The notes below the pieces were generated by a model. The model was not told the origin of the DNA and did not search any database. It saw only the letters and a list, made by a program, of their open reading frames with translations. DNA of 64,000 bases from Pseudomonas sp. UMAB-08. Its GTDB lineage: Bacteria; Pseudomonadota; Gammaproteobacteria; Pseudomonadales; Pseudomonadaceae. The translations under genes and the position numbers were made by a program. The DNA lies in the NCBI RefSeq assembly GCF_900095225.1, contig NZ_LT607433.1, positions 1-64,000 on the forward strand. Direction: 5' to 3'. This document shows, piece by piece, positions 9,415 through 18,615 of the stretch (the stretch's first letter is position 1; each line of letters opens with the position of its first letter).

Positions 9415-9566
9415 GAAAATCCTTATAAAAACCAAAGCAGGCTTCTCAGCACATTCGCTGTCACACGCAGATAGCGCAAGTATGGGGGCAAATCGGGCCT
9501 GATGCTCGCACGCTTTCACCAATGCTTAAAGGGGTAAAAGCGCTTGAGCCACTGAATGTCAGGTGT

Positions 9567-10001
9567 TCAGGATTTTTCCAGGTTCGCCAGGATCCGTGCG
9601 TGTACCCGCATGCAGATTCCCAGCTCGTCCTCGTCGATGCCGACGAAAAGTTCATGGCGCAACGCGGTTGCGATTGTCTCGATTTTTTCGATCAGCGGCC
9701 GCGCCGTTGCACACAGAACGATTTTCTTAGCCCGTCGATCTTCGACCACCGCCTGACGCAGAACCAGCCCCTGAGCTTCCAGACTGTCGAGCAAACGCGC
9801 AAGGGTCGGCCCTTCGACGCCAACACTCTGCGCCAGCTCACGTTGCGTCGGTGCTTCTTCGAAGCGCGCAAGGTGCAGCAGCACCAGCCAGCGCGCCTGC
9901 GACAGGCCCAGGTCAGCGAGACGCCGGTCGAGCTCGGCTCGCCAGCCACGTGACATCTGAGCCAATTGCATGCCGAAGCGGTGTTGATCAGTTAAAGGCA
10001 T
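9567..10001 (-). CDS. MarR-family transcriptional regulator
   Basis: A 144-residue regulator of the MarR/SlyA type. The winged helix is visible as PTQRELAQSVGVEGPTLARL (recognition helix), followed by the wing VVEDRRAKKIVLCATARP. The C-terminal helices (about 105-140) form the dimer interface in this family. The ligand is unknown. A perfect 13-bp palindrome lies 26 nt upstream of its start (10027-10039), which suggests autoregulation. It lies downstream of recQ on the same strand, with a 118-nt gap. Confidence 0.92.
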   Translation of the reverse strand: MPLTDQHRFGMQLAQMSRGWRAELDRRLADLGLSQARWLVLLHLARFEEAPTQRELAQSVGVEGPTLARLLDSLEAQGLVLRQAVVEDRRAKKIVLCATARPLIEKIETIATALRHELFVGIDEDELGICMRVHARILANLEKS

Positions 10002-10026
10002 AAGAAACTCATGATTAAAGGCTTGT

Positions 10027-10039
10027 ACTAATTATTAGT
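10027..10039. promoter_or_regulatory. Candidate MarR operator palindrome
   Basis: ACTAATTATTAGT is a perfect inverted repeat with a one-base centre, placed 26-38 nt upstream of the marR-type start codon. This is where an autoregulatory MarR operator would overlap the promoter. The palindrome is seen directly; its function is inferred. Confidence 0.5.
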
Positions 10040-10119
10040 CAGCTAACCATGATGCCCGCACCGAGGCAAGTGTCACTCACTGTAACCAATCGTCGCAGGG
10101 GGTAAAAACCCCAGGAAAA

Positions 10120-12249
10120 TCAGACTTCAAACTCGGACTGCAGCGCCGCACGCACGCAATACAGCACGCCGTCTGGCACGCGACCGGCGAACTGTGCGGC
10201 AACGGCGGCAACCGCAGGCAATTCTCCTTCGCCATCAAGGAACGCATCCTGAATTTCATTGAGCACGTCCTCAGGCAAGTCCAGCGCTTGCTCCAGTGAT
10301 AATTGCTGCTTGCCGATAGCCTCCGCGAGCATCGTGTAGACGTTCTTTTCGGTGCACTGCAACTGGCCGGCAATCTGCGCCGGCGTCATCCCGGCACGGG
10401 CCAGGCTGATCAATTCGTGACGCACGTCAGCCACAACCCTTGGTGCCTCGGCGGTACCGCCGAGCACCTCGAGGAACGCTTCACCATAACGCTCCAGCTT
10501 GCGCGCACCGACCCCACTGACCTGAGCCATTTCCGGCAATGATCCGGGCTTGCTGCGCAGCATCTCGAGCAAGGTCGAGTCGGGGAAAATGACATAAGGC
10601 GGCACCCCATGCTCTTCGGCCAATTTGCGCCGCAGGGCGCGCAAGGCCTCCCACTGCTCGCGCTCTTCGCCACGAACCAATTGACTGGCCGGGCTGCCCG
10701 AACCGCTTTTCGGGGTGGTTTGCGGTTTCAAATCACGGCGCAGTTCCAGCGTGACTTCGCCGCGCAAGAGCGGTCGGCAGGTGTCACTCAAACGCAGGCC
10801 GCCGTAGCCTTCCAGATCGATATCAGCCAGGCCGCGCGCCACCAACTGGCGGAACAGCGAGCGCCACTCACCTTCTGCACGCGCCTTGCCGACGCCGAAA
10901 ACCGCCAGATGTTGGTGACCAAAGCTCTTCACCTTGTCGTTGTCGCGACCCAACAGGACGTCCACCAGATGGCCGACGCCATAGCGTTGGCCGGTGCGAT
11001 AGATGGCCGACAAAGCCTGACGCGCAGGCTCGGTCGCGTCCCAGGTCTGCACGCCATCGACACAGTTGTCGCAATGACCGCACGGGTTAGGCATGTCTTC
11101 GTCGAAGTAGGCCAGCAACGTCTGTCGGCGACAGCGGGTCTCTTCACAAAGCGACAACATGGCGTCGAGTTTGTGTTGCTCAAGGCGCTTGTGTCGCTCG
11201 TCGCCTTCGGAGTTTTGCAGCATCTGCTTGAGCATCAGCACGTCTTGCAGACCGTAGGCCATCCAGGCATCGGCGGGCAGGCCATCACGGCCGGAGCGCC
11301 CCGTCTCCTGGTAGTACGCCTCCAGCGATTTGGGCAAGTCCATATGGGCGACGAACCGCACGTTGGGTTTGTCGATGCCCATACCGAAAGCGATGGTCGC
11401 GACCATGATCAGGCCTTCCTCATTGAGGAAGCGCTTCTGGTTGAAGGCACGTGTCTCGTTAGGCAGCCCGGCGTGGTACGGCAAGGCCGGATAGCCGTTG
11501 TCACACAGAAAAGCGGCGACTTCGTCGACCTTTTTACGGGACAGGCAATAAACGATGCCTGCATCGCTGCGCCGCTCGGAAAGGAATGCCAGCAGTTGTT
11601 TGCGCGGCTGTTCCTTGGGCACGATGCGATAAAAGATGTTGGGGCGGTCGAAACTGGAGAGAAAGCGCTCGGCGTTCTGCAGATGCAGGCGCTCGACGAT
11701 CTCTTCACGGGTGCGTTTATCGGCCGTGGCGGTCAGGGCGATACGCGGCACGTCGGGGAACAACTCGGCGAGCTGCCCCAGCTTCAAGTATTCAGGACGG
11801 AAATCATGCCCCCACTGTGACACGCAGTGCGCTTCGTCGATGGCAAACAGGGCGATTTTCAGGTTCTGCAGGAAGGCCAGCATCCGCGGCTGAACCAGGC
11901 GCTCGGGCGCCAGATAGAGCATTTTGATCTCGCCCAACCGTATCCGGTTGGCCAGATCCCGCTGTTGCTCTGCGCTCAGCGTGGAGTTCAACGCGGCCGC
12001 CGACACACCCAGCTCTTCCAGGGTCGCGACCTGATCGTCCATCAAGGCAATCAGCGGTGAAACCACCACTGCCAAGCCTTCACGCAGCAGGCCCGGGACC
12101 TGGAAGCATAAGGACTTGCCGCCACCGGTGGGCATCAACACCAAGGCATCGCCGCCATTGGCAACACGCTCAATAATGGCACCTTGGCGACCACGAAAAC
12201 TGTCGTAACCAAAGATGTCTTTAAGTACGCGTTGAGCCTGTTCGAGCAT
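10120..12249 (-). CDS. recQ: ATP-dependent DNA helicase RecQ
   Basis: A 709-residue superfamily 2 helicase for recombination and repair. Walker A MPTGGGKS has its lysine at about residue 45. The DEAH box and its aromatic-rich loop read FAIDEAHCVSQWGHDFRP, and motif VI reads YYQETGRSGRDG. The zinc-binding cysteines (CEETRC... CGHCDNC) precede the RQC domain, and an HRDC domain lies near 530-600. About 100 extra C-terminal residues, absent from the 609-residue E. coli protein, contain a helix-turn-helix-like stretch (MTPAQIAGQLQCTEKNVYTM). This long form is seen in Pseudomonas. The start is ATG 12249, beginning MLEQAQRVLKDIFGYDSFRG. It is divergent from the YecA-family gene. Confidence 0.96.
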   Translation of the reverse strand: MLEQAQRVLKDIFGYDSFRGRQGAIIERVANGGDALVLMPTGGGKSLCFQVPGLLREGLAVVVSPLIALMDDQVATLEELGVSAAALNSTLSAEQQRDLANRIRLGEIKMLYLAPERLVQPRMLAFLQNLKIALFAIDEAHCVSQWGHDFRPEYLKLGQLAELFPDVPRIALTATADKRTREEIVERLHLQNAERFLSSFDRPNIFYRIVPKEQPRKQLLAFLSERRSDAGIVYCLSRKKVDEVAAFLCDNGYPALPYHAGLPNETRAFNQKRFLNEEGLIMVATIAFGMGIDKPNVRFVAHMDLPKSLEAYYQETGRSGRDGLPADAWMAYGLQDVLMLKQMLQNSEGDERHKRLEQHKLDAMLSLCEETRCRRQTLLAYFDEDMPNPCGHCDNCVDGVQTWDATEPARQALSAIYRTGQRYGVGHLVDVLLGRDNDKVKSFGHQHLAVFGVGKARAEGEWRSLFRQLVARGLADIDLEGYGGLRLSDTCRPLLRGEVTLELRRDLKPQTTPKSGSGSPASQLVRGEEREQWEALRALRRKLAEEHGVPPYVIFPDSTLLEMLRSKPGSLPEMAQVSGVGARKLERYGEAFLEVLGGTAEAPRVVADVRHELISLARAGMTPAQIAGQLQCTEKNVYTMLAEAIGKQQLSLEQALDLPEDVLNEIQDAFLDGEGELPAVAAVAAQFAGRVPDGVLYCVRAALQSEFEV

Positions 12250-12471
12250 AAAAACCCCAAAATATTGCAGAAGCGACCCTGCTACAGCCTGTCGCAATCG
12301 CTATTGGCATCGCAAAGCGCGGCATTATACCCGAGGGGTTCCAGGCAAAGCACAAAGGCGATACCGGCGGTCGATATAAAAGACATAACAGCTTCTAAGC
12401 GCCTCTGTACTGGCGCACAGGCCCTACACAGCCTAGAATTCAGCATTGTTTATTCCCAAGGTAGCCCGTCA

Positions 12472-13059
12472 ATGTCCTTCGCTGAGCAACTACACCGCCT
12501 GCAAGCCTTCCTCGATGCCGATGAGCTGCATGACGAAGCGCTGGACTATGTGGCCGCCCACGGCTACCTGACCGCGCTGTCGATCTGTGCCGAAACGGTC
12601 CCTGAGCGCGAGTGGATCGATACGCTGTTCTCCGAGCCGCCGCATTACACCAGTGATGCCCAGCGCGAAGAAATCGAAGCCACGCTGATCCAGCTGCAAG
12701 CGCATATCGCCCGCCAACTGGCCTCCGACGAAGAGTTCGAATTGCCGTGTGATCTGGACCTCGGTGACGAGCCGGATGACTCCGACCTCCGCGGCTGGTG
12801 CATCGGCTTCATGGAAGGCGTATTCCTGCGCGAAAACGCATGGTTCGAAAGCGCCGAAGACGAAGTCAGCGAAATGCTCCTGCCGATCATGGTCGGTTCG
12901 GGTTTGTTCGACGAACAGCCAGAATTTGCCGACATCGCCCAGGACGCCAATCTGATGGATGACATGATTGTGCAGATCCCGGAAGCACTGACCGCGCTGT
13001 ACCTGCTGCTGCAGGCGCCAGACGAGAAACCAGCGATTCTCAAGCCTCGCCACCACTGA
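12472..13059 (+). CDS. YecA/YgfB-family protein (UPF0149)
   Basis: A 195-residue acidic helical protein of the YgfB/YecA family. The pattern EALDYVAAHGYLTALSIC near residues 20-37 and DLRGWCIGFMEGVFL near 105-120 are the family hallmarks. The C-terminal SEC-C metal-binding tail found in YecA proper is absent. Members have no well-defined biochemical role, although YgfB of P. aeruginosa has been implicated in controlling a peptidoglycan amidase and beta-lactam resistance; whether that applies here is unknown. The start is ATG 12472 with AAGGT upstream; the longer frame to 12184 overlaps recQ and is not credible. Confidence 0.85.
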   Translation: MSFAEQLHRLQAFLDADELHDEALDYVAAHGYLTALSICAETVPEREWIDTLFSEPPHYTSDAQREEIEATLIQLQAHIARQLASDEEFELPCDLDLGDEPDDSDLRGWCIGFMEGVFLRENAWFESAEDEVSEMLLPIMVGSGLFDEQPEFADIAQDANLMDDMIVQIPEALTALYLLLQAPDEKPAILKPRHH

Positions 13060-13069
13060 GTCCACGCCT

Positions 13070-13471
13070 ATGGCGCAAGACTCGACGCGTACAAGCAAAC
13101 ATTGGCTTGTACGCCATGTACTTCAGGGCATTGGCTGGCTGAGTGTAGCGTTGGGGGTGATCGGGATTTTCTTGCCGGTGTTACCCACCACGCCCTTTCT
13201 ATTATTGGCAGCGGCCTGCTTCGCCCGAAGCTCGCCGCGCTTTTATGAGTGGCTGGTCAGCCATCGCCATCTGGGCCCCTGGATTCGTGATTACCTCGAC
13301 GGTAACGGCATCCCGCTCAAGGGCAAAGTCTACGCCGTCGGCCTGATGTGGCTGAGCATCGGCCTGTCCTGCTATCTGGTGCCTTTGCCATGGGCACGCG
13401 GTTTCATGCTGACCAGCGCAGTGCTGGTGACGATCTATATCCTGCGGCAGAAGACGTTGAGCAGGCTTTAG
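13070..13471 (+). CDS. YbaN-family (DUF454) inner-membrane protein
   Basis: A 133-residue protein with three to four membrane helices. The family signature is GVIGIFLPVLPTTPFLLLAA near residues 32-51, followed by CFARSSPRFYEWLVSHRHLGPWI. No function is established for DUF454. It follows the YecA-family gene by 10 nt on the same strand, so the two are probably co-transcribed. It ends shortly before a strong hairpin at 13491-13524. Confidence 0.9.
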   Translation: MAQDSTRTSKHWLVRHVLQGIGWLSVALGVIGIFLPVLPTTPFLLLAAACFARSSPRFYEWLVSHRHLGPWIRDYLDGNGIPLKGKVYAVGLMWLSIGLSCYLVPLPWARGFMLTSAVLVTIYILRQKTLSRL

Positions 13472-13490
13472 GCGTTGCATCAGAGGCATA

Positions 13491-13524
13491 GCACCCACAA
13501 AGGTCGTAGAGACCCTGTGGGTGC
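13491..13524. terminator. Bidirectional hairpin between convergent genes
   Basis: GCACCCACA pairs with TGTGGGTGC at 13516-13524, and an inner GGTC/GACC pair extends the stem. It lies between the DUF454 stop (13471) and the convergent thiolase stop (13561). There is no long T run, so it may be a REP-like or Rho-assisted terminator. Confidence 0.6.
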
Positions 13525-13560
13525 ACATTCATCCGCGAAGACGACCCAGCAGTTAGCGCT

Positions 13561-14745
13561 CTACTTGAACGCTTCAAACAACCCCGTTGCCCCCATCCCG
13601 CCGCCGACGCACATGGTCACGATGCCGTAGCGCAGGTTGCGCCGTTGCAGCTCGCGAACCAGGTGACCGACCTGGCGCGAACCGGTCATGCCGAACGGGT
13701 GGCCGATGGAGATCGAGCCACCGCTGAGATTGTATTTGGCGTTATCGATTCCCATGCGATCACGCGCATACAGGCACTGCGACGCGAAGGCTTCGTTGAG
13801 TTCCCAAAGGTCGATGTCGGCCACTTGCAGGCCTTTGGCCTTGAGCAATTTGGGCACCGAGAACACCGGACCAATCCCCATCTCGTCCGGCTCGCAACCC
13901 GCCACCGTGAAGCCACGGAAATACGCACGCGGTTTGAGGCCCAGCTCCAGGGCTTTTTCCAGGCTCATGACCAGCGTCATCGAAGCCCCATCGGACAACT
14001 GCGACGAGTTGCCTGCGGTCACCGAACCGTCTTCGGCAAATACCGGCTTCAGGCCCGCCAGGCTTTCCAGGGTGGTGTCCGGACGATTGCAGTCGTCACG
14101 ATCAACGATGCCTTCAACCAGGCTAATCGCACCGGTATTTTTGTCCTCGACGCGGTAGGTCACGGCCATCGGCACGATTTCATCATCGAACAGCCCCGCA
14201 GCTTGAGCAGCTGCAGTGCGGTGCTGACTTTGCAAGGCGTAGAGGTCTTGTTGCTCGCGGCTGACATGGTAGCGGCGCGCGACGATTTCGGCGGTCTGGC
14301 CCATGGGAAAGTAAATCCCCGGGGCCTGTTCCTTAAGCAATGGATTGATCAGGTTGTCGGTGTTGATGCTTTTCATGGTCAAGCTGATGGATTCGACACC
14401 ACCGGCAACAATGATCTCGCTGCAACCGGAGGCAATCTGGTTGGCCGCGATTGCAATGGCCTGCAAGCCCGATGAGCAATAGCGGTTGAGGGTCATGCCG
14501 GGAACCTGGATGCCCAACTTCGACAGCACCGCCACATTGCGCCCAATGTTGTAGCCCTGCGCACCTTCGTTGGAACCGGCACCGACGATACAGTCCTCGA
14601 CCAACGCCGGGTCCAGGCCATTGCGCGTCAGCAGTGCGTTGACGCAATGGGCTGCCATGTCATCGGGACGGGTCTGGTTGAACTTGCCGCGAAACGACTT
14701 GGCCAATCCCGTCCGCACGCTATCGACAATCACCACTTCACGCAT
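13561..14745 (-). CDS. Acetyl-CoA C-acyltransferase (thiolase)
   Basis: A 394-residue thiolase. It catalyses reversible cleavage or condensation of 3-ketoacyl-CoA, the last step of beta-oxidation. The nucleophile C90 is in LNRYCSSGLQA, H349 in SIGHPFGMTGSRQ and the acid/base C379 in MCVGGGMGATG, so the active site is complete. It is most like the FadI/FadA-type degradative thiolases, but no hydratase/dehydrogenase partner is adjacent, so it may serve a different acyl-CoA. GGAGGTGT upstream supports the ATG. It converges with the DUF454 gene. Confidence 0.92.
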   Translation of the reverse strand: MREVVIVDSVRTGLAKSFRGKFNQTRPDDMAAHCVNALLTRNGLDPALVEDCIVGAGSNEGAQGYNIGRNVAVLSKLGIQVPGMTLNRYCSSGLQAIAIAANQIASGCSEIIVAGGVESISLTMKSINTDNLINPLLKEQAPGIYFPMGQTAEIVARRYHVSREQQDLYALQSQHRTAAAQAAGLFDDEIVPMAVTYRVEDKNTGAISLVEGIVDRDDCNRPDTTLESLAGLKPVFAEDGSVTAGNSSQLSDGASMTLVMSLEKALELGLKPRAYFRGFTVAGCEPDEMGIGPVFSVPKLLKAKGLQVADIDLWELNEAFASQCLYARDRMGIDNAKYNLSGGSISIGHPFGMTGSRQVGHLVRELQRRNLRYGIVTMCVGGGMGATGLFEAFK

Positions 14746-14847
14746 GACACACCTCCACTCTTATTGTTGATGAGAAGGCATTGAGCATAGAGCCAGACAA
14801 TCCTTGTCCGCGATGATCATTCACTGGCTGTATGGAAAATCATGGCG

Positions 14848-16347
14848 TCACTTAGACTTTTTGTCCTTTTCAAAAGCGGCTTCCAACGCGTTATTGATGG
14901 TGCGCAACACCTTCACCCGCGCCCAGCGTTTGTCATTGGCCTCAACCAGGGTCCACGGTGCGATTTCAGTGCTGGTGCGATCAACCATGTCGCCCACGGC
15001 CACGCGGTAGTCCGGCCATTTCTGCCGATTGCGCCAGTCGTCCTCGGTGATTTTGAAGCGTTTGAATGGAATCTGCTCCCTCGCCTCGAAACGCTCCAGT
15101 TGAGTCTGCTCATCGATGGCCAGCCAGAACTTGACCACCACGGTACCGGCATCGGTCAGTTGTTCTTCGAAATCGTTGATCTCGCTGTATGCCCGGAGCC
15201 AATCTCCCGGGCTGCAAAAACCCTCAACGCGTTCTACCAGCACCCGGCCATACCACGACCGATCGAACACGGTGAATTTGCCGCGTGGCGGCATATGCCG
15301 CCAGAAGCGCCAGAGATAAGGCTGTGCACGCTCGTCCTCGGTGGGCGCGGCAATCGGCACGATATTGTACTGACGCGGGTCCAGCGCCGCCGCGACCCGC
15401 CGGATGGCACCACCTTTGCCAGCGGCATCATTGCCTTCGAACACCGCTACCAGCGAGTGCCGTTTCATGCGTTTATCACGCACGTTGCCCGCCAGGCGCG
15501 CTTGCTCGGTAATCAGTTGTTCTTCGTAATCTTCTTTTTCCAGATGCTGAGTCATGTCGAGACTGTTCAGCAGGCTGAGGTCATCAATATTGGTCGGCAG
15601 CGGGCCAATGGTCAGCGGACCTTGAGGGGGTCTTTTGTTGGCCAAGGCTGCCTGTAGCCCATCGAGCAACAGCCGCCCGACGGTCAGGCTGCGATAATGC
15701 GGATCCACGCCTTCGATGACATGCCAAGGCGCGTAATCATGGCTGGTTCGACGCAGCACGCGCTCACCGTAGCGGACAAATTTGTCGTAGGTTTTCGATT
15801 GCTGCCAGTCCAGCGGGCTGATGCGCCAGCTGTGCAACGGGTCATCCTCAAGCAACTTGAGCCGGGCCTTCATCTGTTTTTTGGACAGGTGAAACCAGAA
15901 CTTGAAAATCAGCGCGCCCTCATCGCAGAGCATTCTCTCCAGACGTTCAGCGCCATTGATTGCCTGATCGAGCACGGCATCCTTAAAGTGGCCATGCACT
16001 CGCCCCTGAATCATCTGGCTGTACCAATTGCCAAAGAAAATCCCCATGCGCCCTTTCGCCGGCAAATGCCGCCAATAGCGCCACGCGGGTGGTCGGGCCA
16101 GCTCTTCGTCAGTCTGCTGATCGAACGTACGCACCTCGATCAGCCGTGGGTCCATCCATTCATTGAGCAGCTTGATCGTCTCGCCCTTGCCCGCACCTTC
16201 GACGCCGTTGATCAATACGATCACCGGAAAGCGCGCTTGCTGCTTGAGTTCGAATTGCGCGTCGAGCAACGCCTCGCGCAGCGCCGGCACCTCGGCGTCG
16301 TAAGTTTCTTTGTCGATGGCGTGACCGATTTCGGCGGATTCGAACAT
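14848..16347 (-). CDS. pap: Polyphosphate:AMP phosphotransferase
   Basis: A 499-residue protein with two tandem PPK2 domains. It transfers phosphate from polyphosphate to AMP, giving ADP. The N-terminal domain has Walker A GVEGAGKG near residue 50, but the later block reads FFGNWYSQMIQGRV. The C-terminal domain has EGNDAAGKGG and the intact FDRSWYGRVLVERVEG lid. This agrees with what is known for the family, in which the C-terminal copy is the catalytic one. ATG 16347 with GGGGAG upstream is chosen over ATG 16389. It is divergent from mnmC. Confidence 0.93.
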   Translation of the reverse strand: MFESAEIGHAIDKETYDAEVPALREALLDAQFELKQQARFPVIVLINGVEGAGKGETIKLLNEWMDPRLIEVRTFDQQTDEELARPPAWRYWRHLPAKGRMGIFFGNWYSQMIQGRVHGHFKDAVLDQAINGAERLERMLCDEGALIFKFWFHLSKKQMKARLKLLEDDPLHSWRISPLDWQQSKTYDKFVRYGERVLRRTSHDYAPWHVIEGVDPHYRSLTVGRLLLDGLQAALANKRPPQGPLTIGPLPTNIDDLSLLNSLDMTQHLEKEDYEEQLITEQARLAGNVRDKRMKRHSLVAVFEGNDAAGKGGAIRRVAAALDPRQYNIVPIAAPTEDERAQPYLWRFWRHMPPRGKFTVFDRSWYGRVLVERVEGFCSPGDWLRAYSEINDFEEQLTDAGTVVVKFWLAIDEQTQLERFEAREQIPFKRFKITEDDWRNRQKWPDYRVAVGDMVDRTSTEIAPWTLVEANDKRWARVKVLRTINNALEAAFEKDKKSK

Positions 16348-16529
16348 GCACAGCTCCCCTTCAAGATCGTCAAGATTAACGGATCGCATGAATCAATGCT
16401 GGGTAAGACAGCCATTCGTTGCGATGGGTCAATTGAACAGGCTTAAGGGACCCCCCTTCTACCCCTTGCGCCCTCACCAACTCGCTGATTGCGTTAATAT
16501 CCCGCGCTCCTGCCGCCGTCGAGCCGACC

Positions 16530-18509
16530 ATGACCTTCACATCCCACGCCCAGATCGACTGGGACGAACAGGGTAATCCTCATTCGCGGGAATTCTCGGA
16601 TGTCTATTTCTCCACCCAATCCGGTCTGGACGAAACACGTCATGTCTTTCTGAAACAGAATGATCTGACAAACCGGTTTGCGGCTCTGGCGGCAGGCGAG
16701 CGCCTCGTTATCGGTGAGACCGGCTTCGGCACCGGCTTGAATTTTCTTTGCGCCTGGCAGCTGTTTGCCGAGCACGCCGTCGCCGACGCACGCCTGCACT
16801 TTGTCAGCGTCGAGAAGTTTCCACTGACCCACAGTGATCTGCAGCGGGCCCTCGCCTTATGGCCCGAACTGGCCACCTGCGCCGGGCAATTGCTCGATCA
16901 GTACATCGCCGTGCATGACGGTTTTCAGCTCATGGTGTTCGACGGCGGGCGCGTGACCTTGACCCTGTTGATCGGCGACGCTTTAGACATGTTGCCGCAG
17001 CTGGACGGGCAGATTGATGCGTGGTTCCTCGACGGTTTTGCTCCGGCAAAAAATCCGGAAATGTGGACTCCCGAACTGTTCGCCGAACTGGCACGGCTGG
17101 CGGCGCCGGGTTCGACCATCAGCACTTTCACCAGTACCGGATGGGTACGGCGCGCGCTGAACGCAGCGGGCTTCAAAATGCGCCGCACGCCGGGTATCGG
17201 GCATAAATGGGAGGTGCTGCGCGGGGCGTTTATCGGCTGGCCGGAAGACGTGCCCAAGCCTGCAGTCGTCAAGCCCTGGTTTGCCCGCCCGGCGCCGATC
17301 ACGACTCAGCGCAAGGCGTTGGTGATCGGCGCCGGCCTGGCCGGTTGCGCAACAGCTGCCAGCCTCGCTGCGCGGGGTTGGCAGGTCAGCCTGATGGAAC
17401 GCCACGGCGATCTGGCGCAGGAAGCTTCGGGCAACCCGCAAGGGGTGCTGTACTTGAAGCTTTCTGCCCACGGCACGGCGTTGTCACAACTGATTTTGAG
17501 CGGCTTTGGTTACACCCGCCGCCATCTGGAATACCTGCAACGGGGTACCGACTGGGACGGCTGCGGCGTGTTGCAGTTGGCCTTCAATGACAAGGAGGCC
17601 GAACGCCAGGCGCAGTTGGCGCAAGCGTTTCCCCCCGAACTCTTACACGTGCTGGACCAGGCACACGCAGAAGCCCGAGCCGGTGTTGCACTGTCTTGCG
17701 GCGGCTTGTTTTTCCCCGAGGGGGGCTGGGTACATCCGCCGGCGCTGTGCCGGTTTCAGGCCACACACCCCAACATTCAGCTATTGGCACATCACGACGT
17801 ACTGGAACTGCGTCGTAACGGCGAACAGTGGCAGGCGTGGGATGGCGAGCGACTGCTCGACGAGGCTCCGGTGGTGATATTGGCTGGCGCCGCAGAGGTC
17901 AAGCGCTTCCCGGCCAGCGCGGAATTACCCCTCAAACGTATTCGCGGGCAGATCACCCGGCTTGCCCAGACCCCGGCGAGCGAAGTCTTGAGCACCGTGG
18001 TCTGCGCCGAAGGTTATGTGGCGCCCGCCCGGCTGGGCGAACACACGCTAGGGGCGAGCTTCGATTTCAAAAGCGATGACCTGACGCCGACCACTGCCGA
18101 GCACCAGAGCAATCTCGAACTCTTGCAGGAAATCTCCGAAGACTTGCTCAAGCGGCTGGGCGCAGACGCGCTGGAACCTGAGCACCTGCAAGGACGAGCG
18201 GCATTCCGTTGCACCAGCCCGGACTACTTGCCCATCGTCGGCCCACTGGCGGATAAACAGGGATTTCTGGAGGCTTACGCGGCGCTGGGCAAAGACGCCC
18301 GACAAGTGCCGGATACCGTTTGCCCTTGGCTCGACGGCCTGTACATCAACAGTGGTCATGGCTCTCGTGGGCTGATCACCGCGCCACTGTCAGGCGAATT
18401 GCTCGCTGCCTGGCTGGACAACGAACCCCTGCCGTTGCCCCGCAGCATTGCCGAAGCCTGCCACCCCAACCGTTTCGCGTTGCGGGCGTTGATTCGGGGC
18501 AAGGCATAA
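16530..18509 (+). CDS. mnmC: Bifunctional tRNA modification enzyme MnmC
   Basis: A 659-residue fusion completing 5-methylaminomethyl-2-thiouridine at wobble position 34 of several tRNAs. The N-terminal methyltransferase domain (MnmD, about 1-235) has the SAM site IGETGFGTGLNFL and DAWFLDGFAPAKNPEMW. The C-terminal FAD-dependent oxidase domain (about 265-659) opens with the Rossmann motif VIGAGLAGCATAASLAARG. The length matches the family (about 660). It starts at ATG 16530 and is divergent from pap and convergent with aceK; a hairpin lies between mnmC and aceK. Confidence 0.96.
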   Translation: MTFTSHAQIDWDEQGNPHSREFSDVYFSTQSGLDETRHVFLKQNDLTNRFAALAAGERLVIGETGFGTGLNFLCAWQLFAEHAVADARLHFVSVEKFPLTHSDLQRALALWPELATCAGQLLDQYIAVHDGFQLMVFDGGRVTLTLLIGDALDMLPQLDGQIDAWFLDGFAPAKNPEMWTPELFAELARLAAPGSTISTFTSTGWVRRALNAAGFKMRRTPGIGHKWEVLRGAFIGWPEDVPKPAVVKPWFARPAPITTQRKALVIGAGLAGCATAASLAARGWQVSLMERHGDLAQEASGNPQGVLYLKLSAHGTALSQLILSGFGYTRRHLEYLQRGTDWDGCGVLQLAFNDKEAERQAQLAQAFPPELLHVLDQAHAEARAGVALSCGGLFFPEGGWVHPPALCRFQATHPNIQLLAHHDVLELRRNGEQWQAWDGERLLDEAPVVILAGAAEVKRFPASAELPLKRIRGQITRLAQTPASEVLSTVVCAEGYVAPARLGEHTLGASFDFKSDDLTPTTAEHQSNLELLQEISEDLLKRLGADALEPEHLQGRAAFRCTSPDYLPIVGPLADKQGFLEAYAALGKDARQVPDTVCPWLDGLYINSGHGSRGLITAPLSGELLAAWLDNEPLPLPRSIAEACHPNRFALRALIRGKA

Positions 18510-18526
18510 GCACGGGGTGACTGGCG

Positions 18527-18575
18527 TCAGCGCCCTGCTGGCTAGCCATCAATCTTCATGCGGCGGGCGCTGACA
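18527..18575. terminator. Hairpin between mnmC and aceK
   Basis: GTCAGCGCCC at 18527-18536 pairs with GGGCGCTGAC at 18566-18575 across a 29-nt loop, between the convergent mnmC and aceK stops. No T run is present, so terminator function is inferred from position. Confidence 0.45.
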
Positions 18576-18615
18576 GCTCATCTAGACGCAGTCAGCGCAC
18601 TGCCGCGCTGAAGAC

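Noticed and set aside
10609..11820. A 403-codon plus-strand open frame
   Set aside because: It lies antisense to recQ, which has all helicase motifs. High GC makes long antisense frames common.
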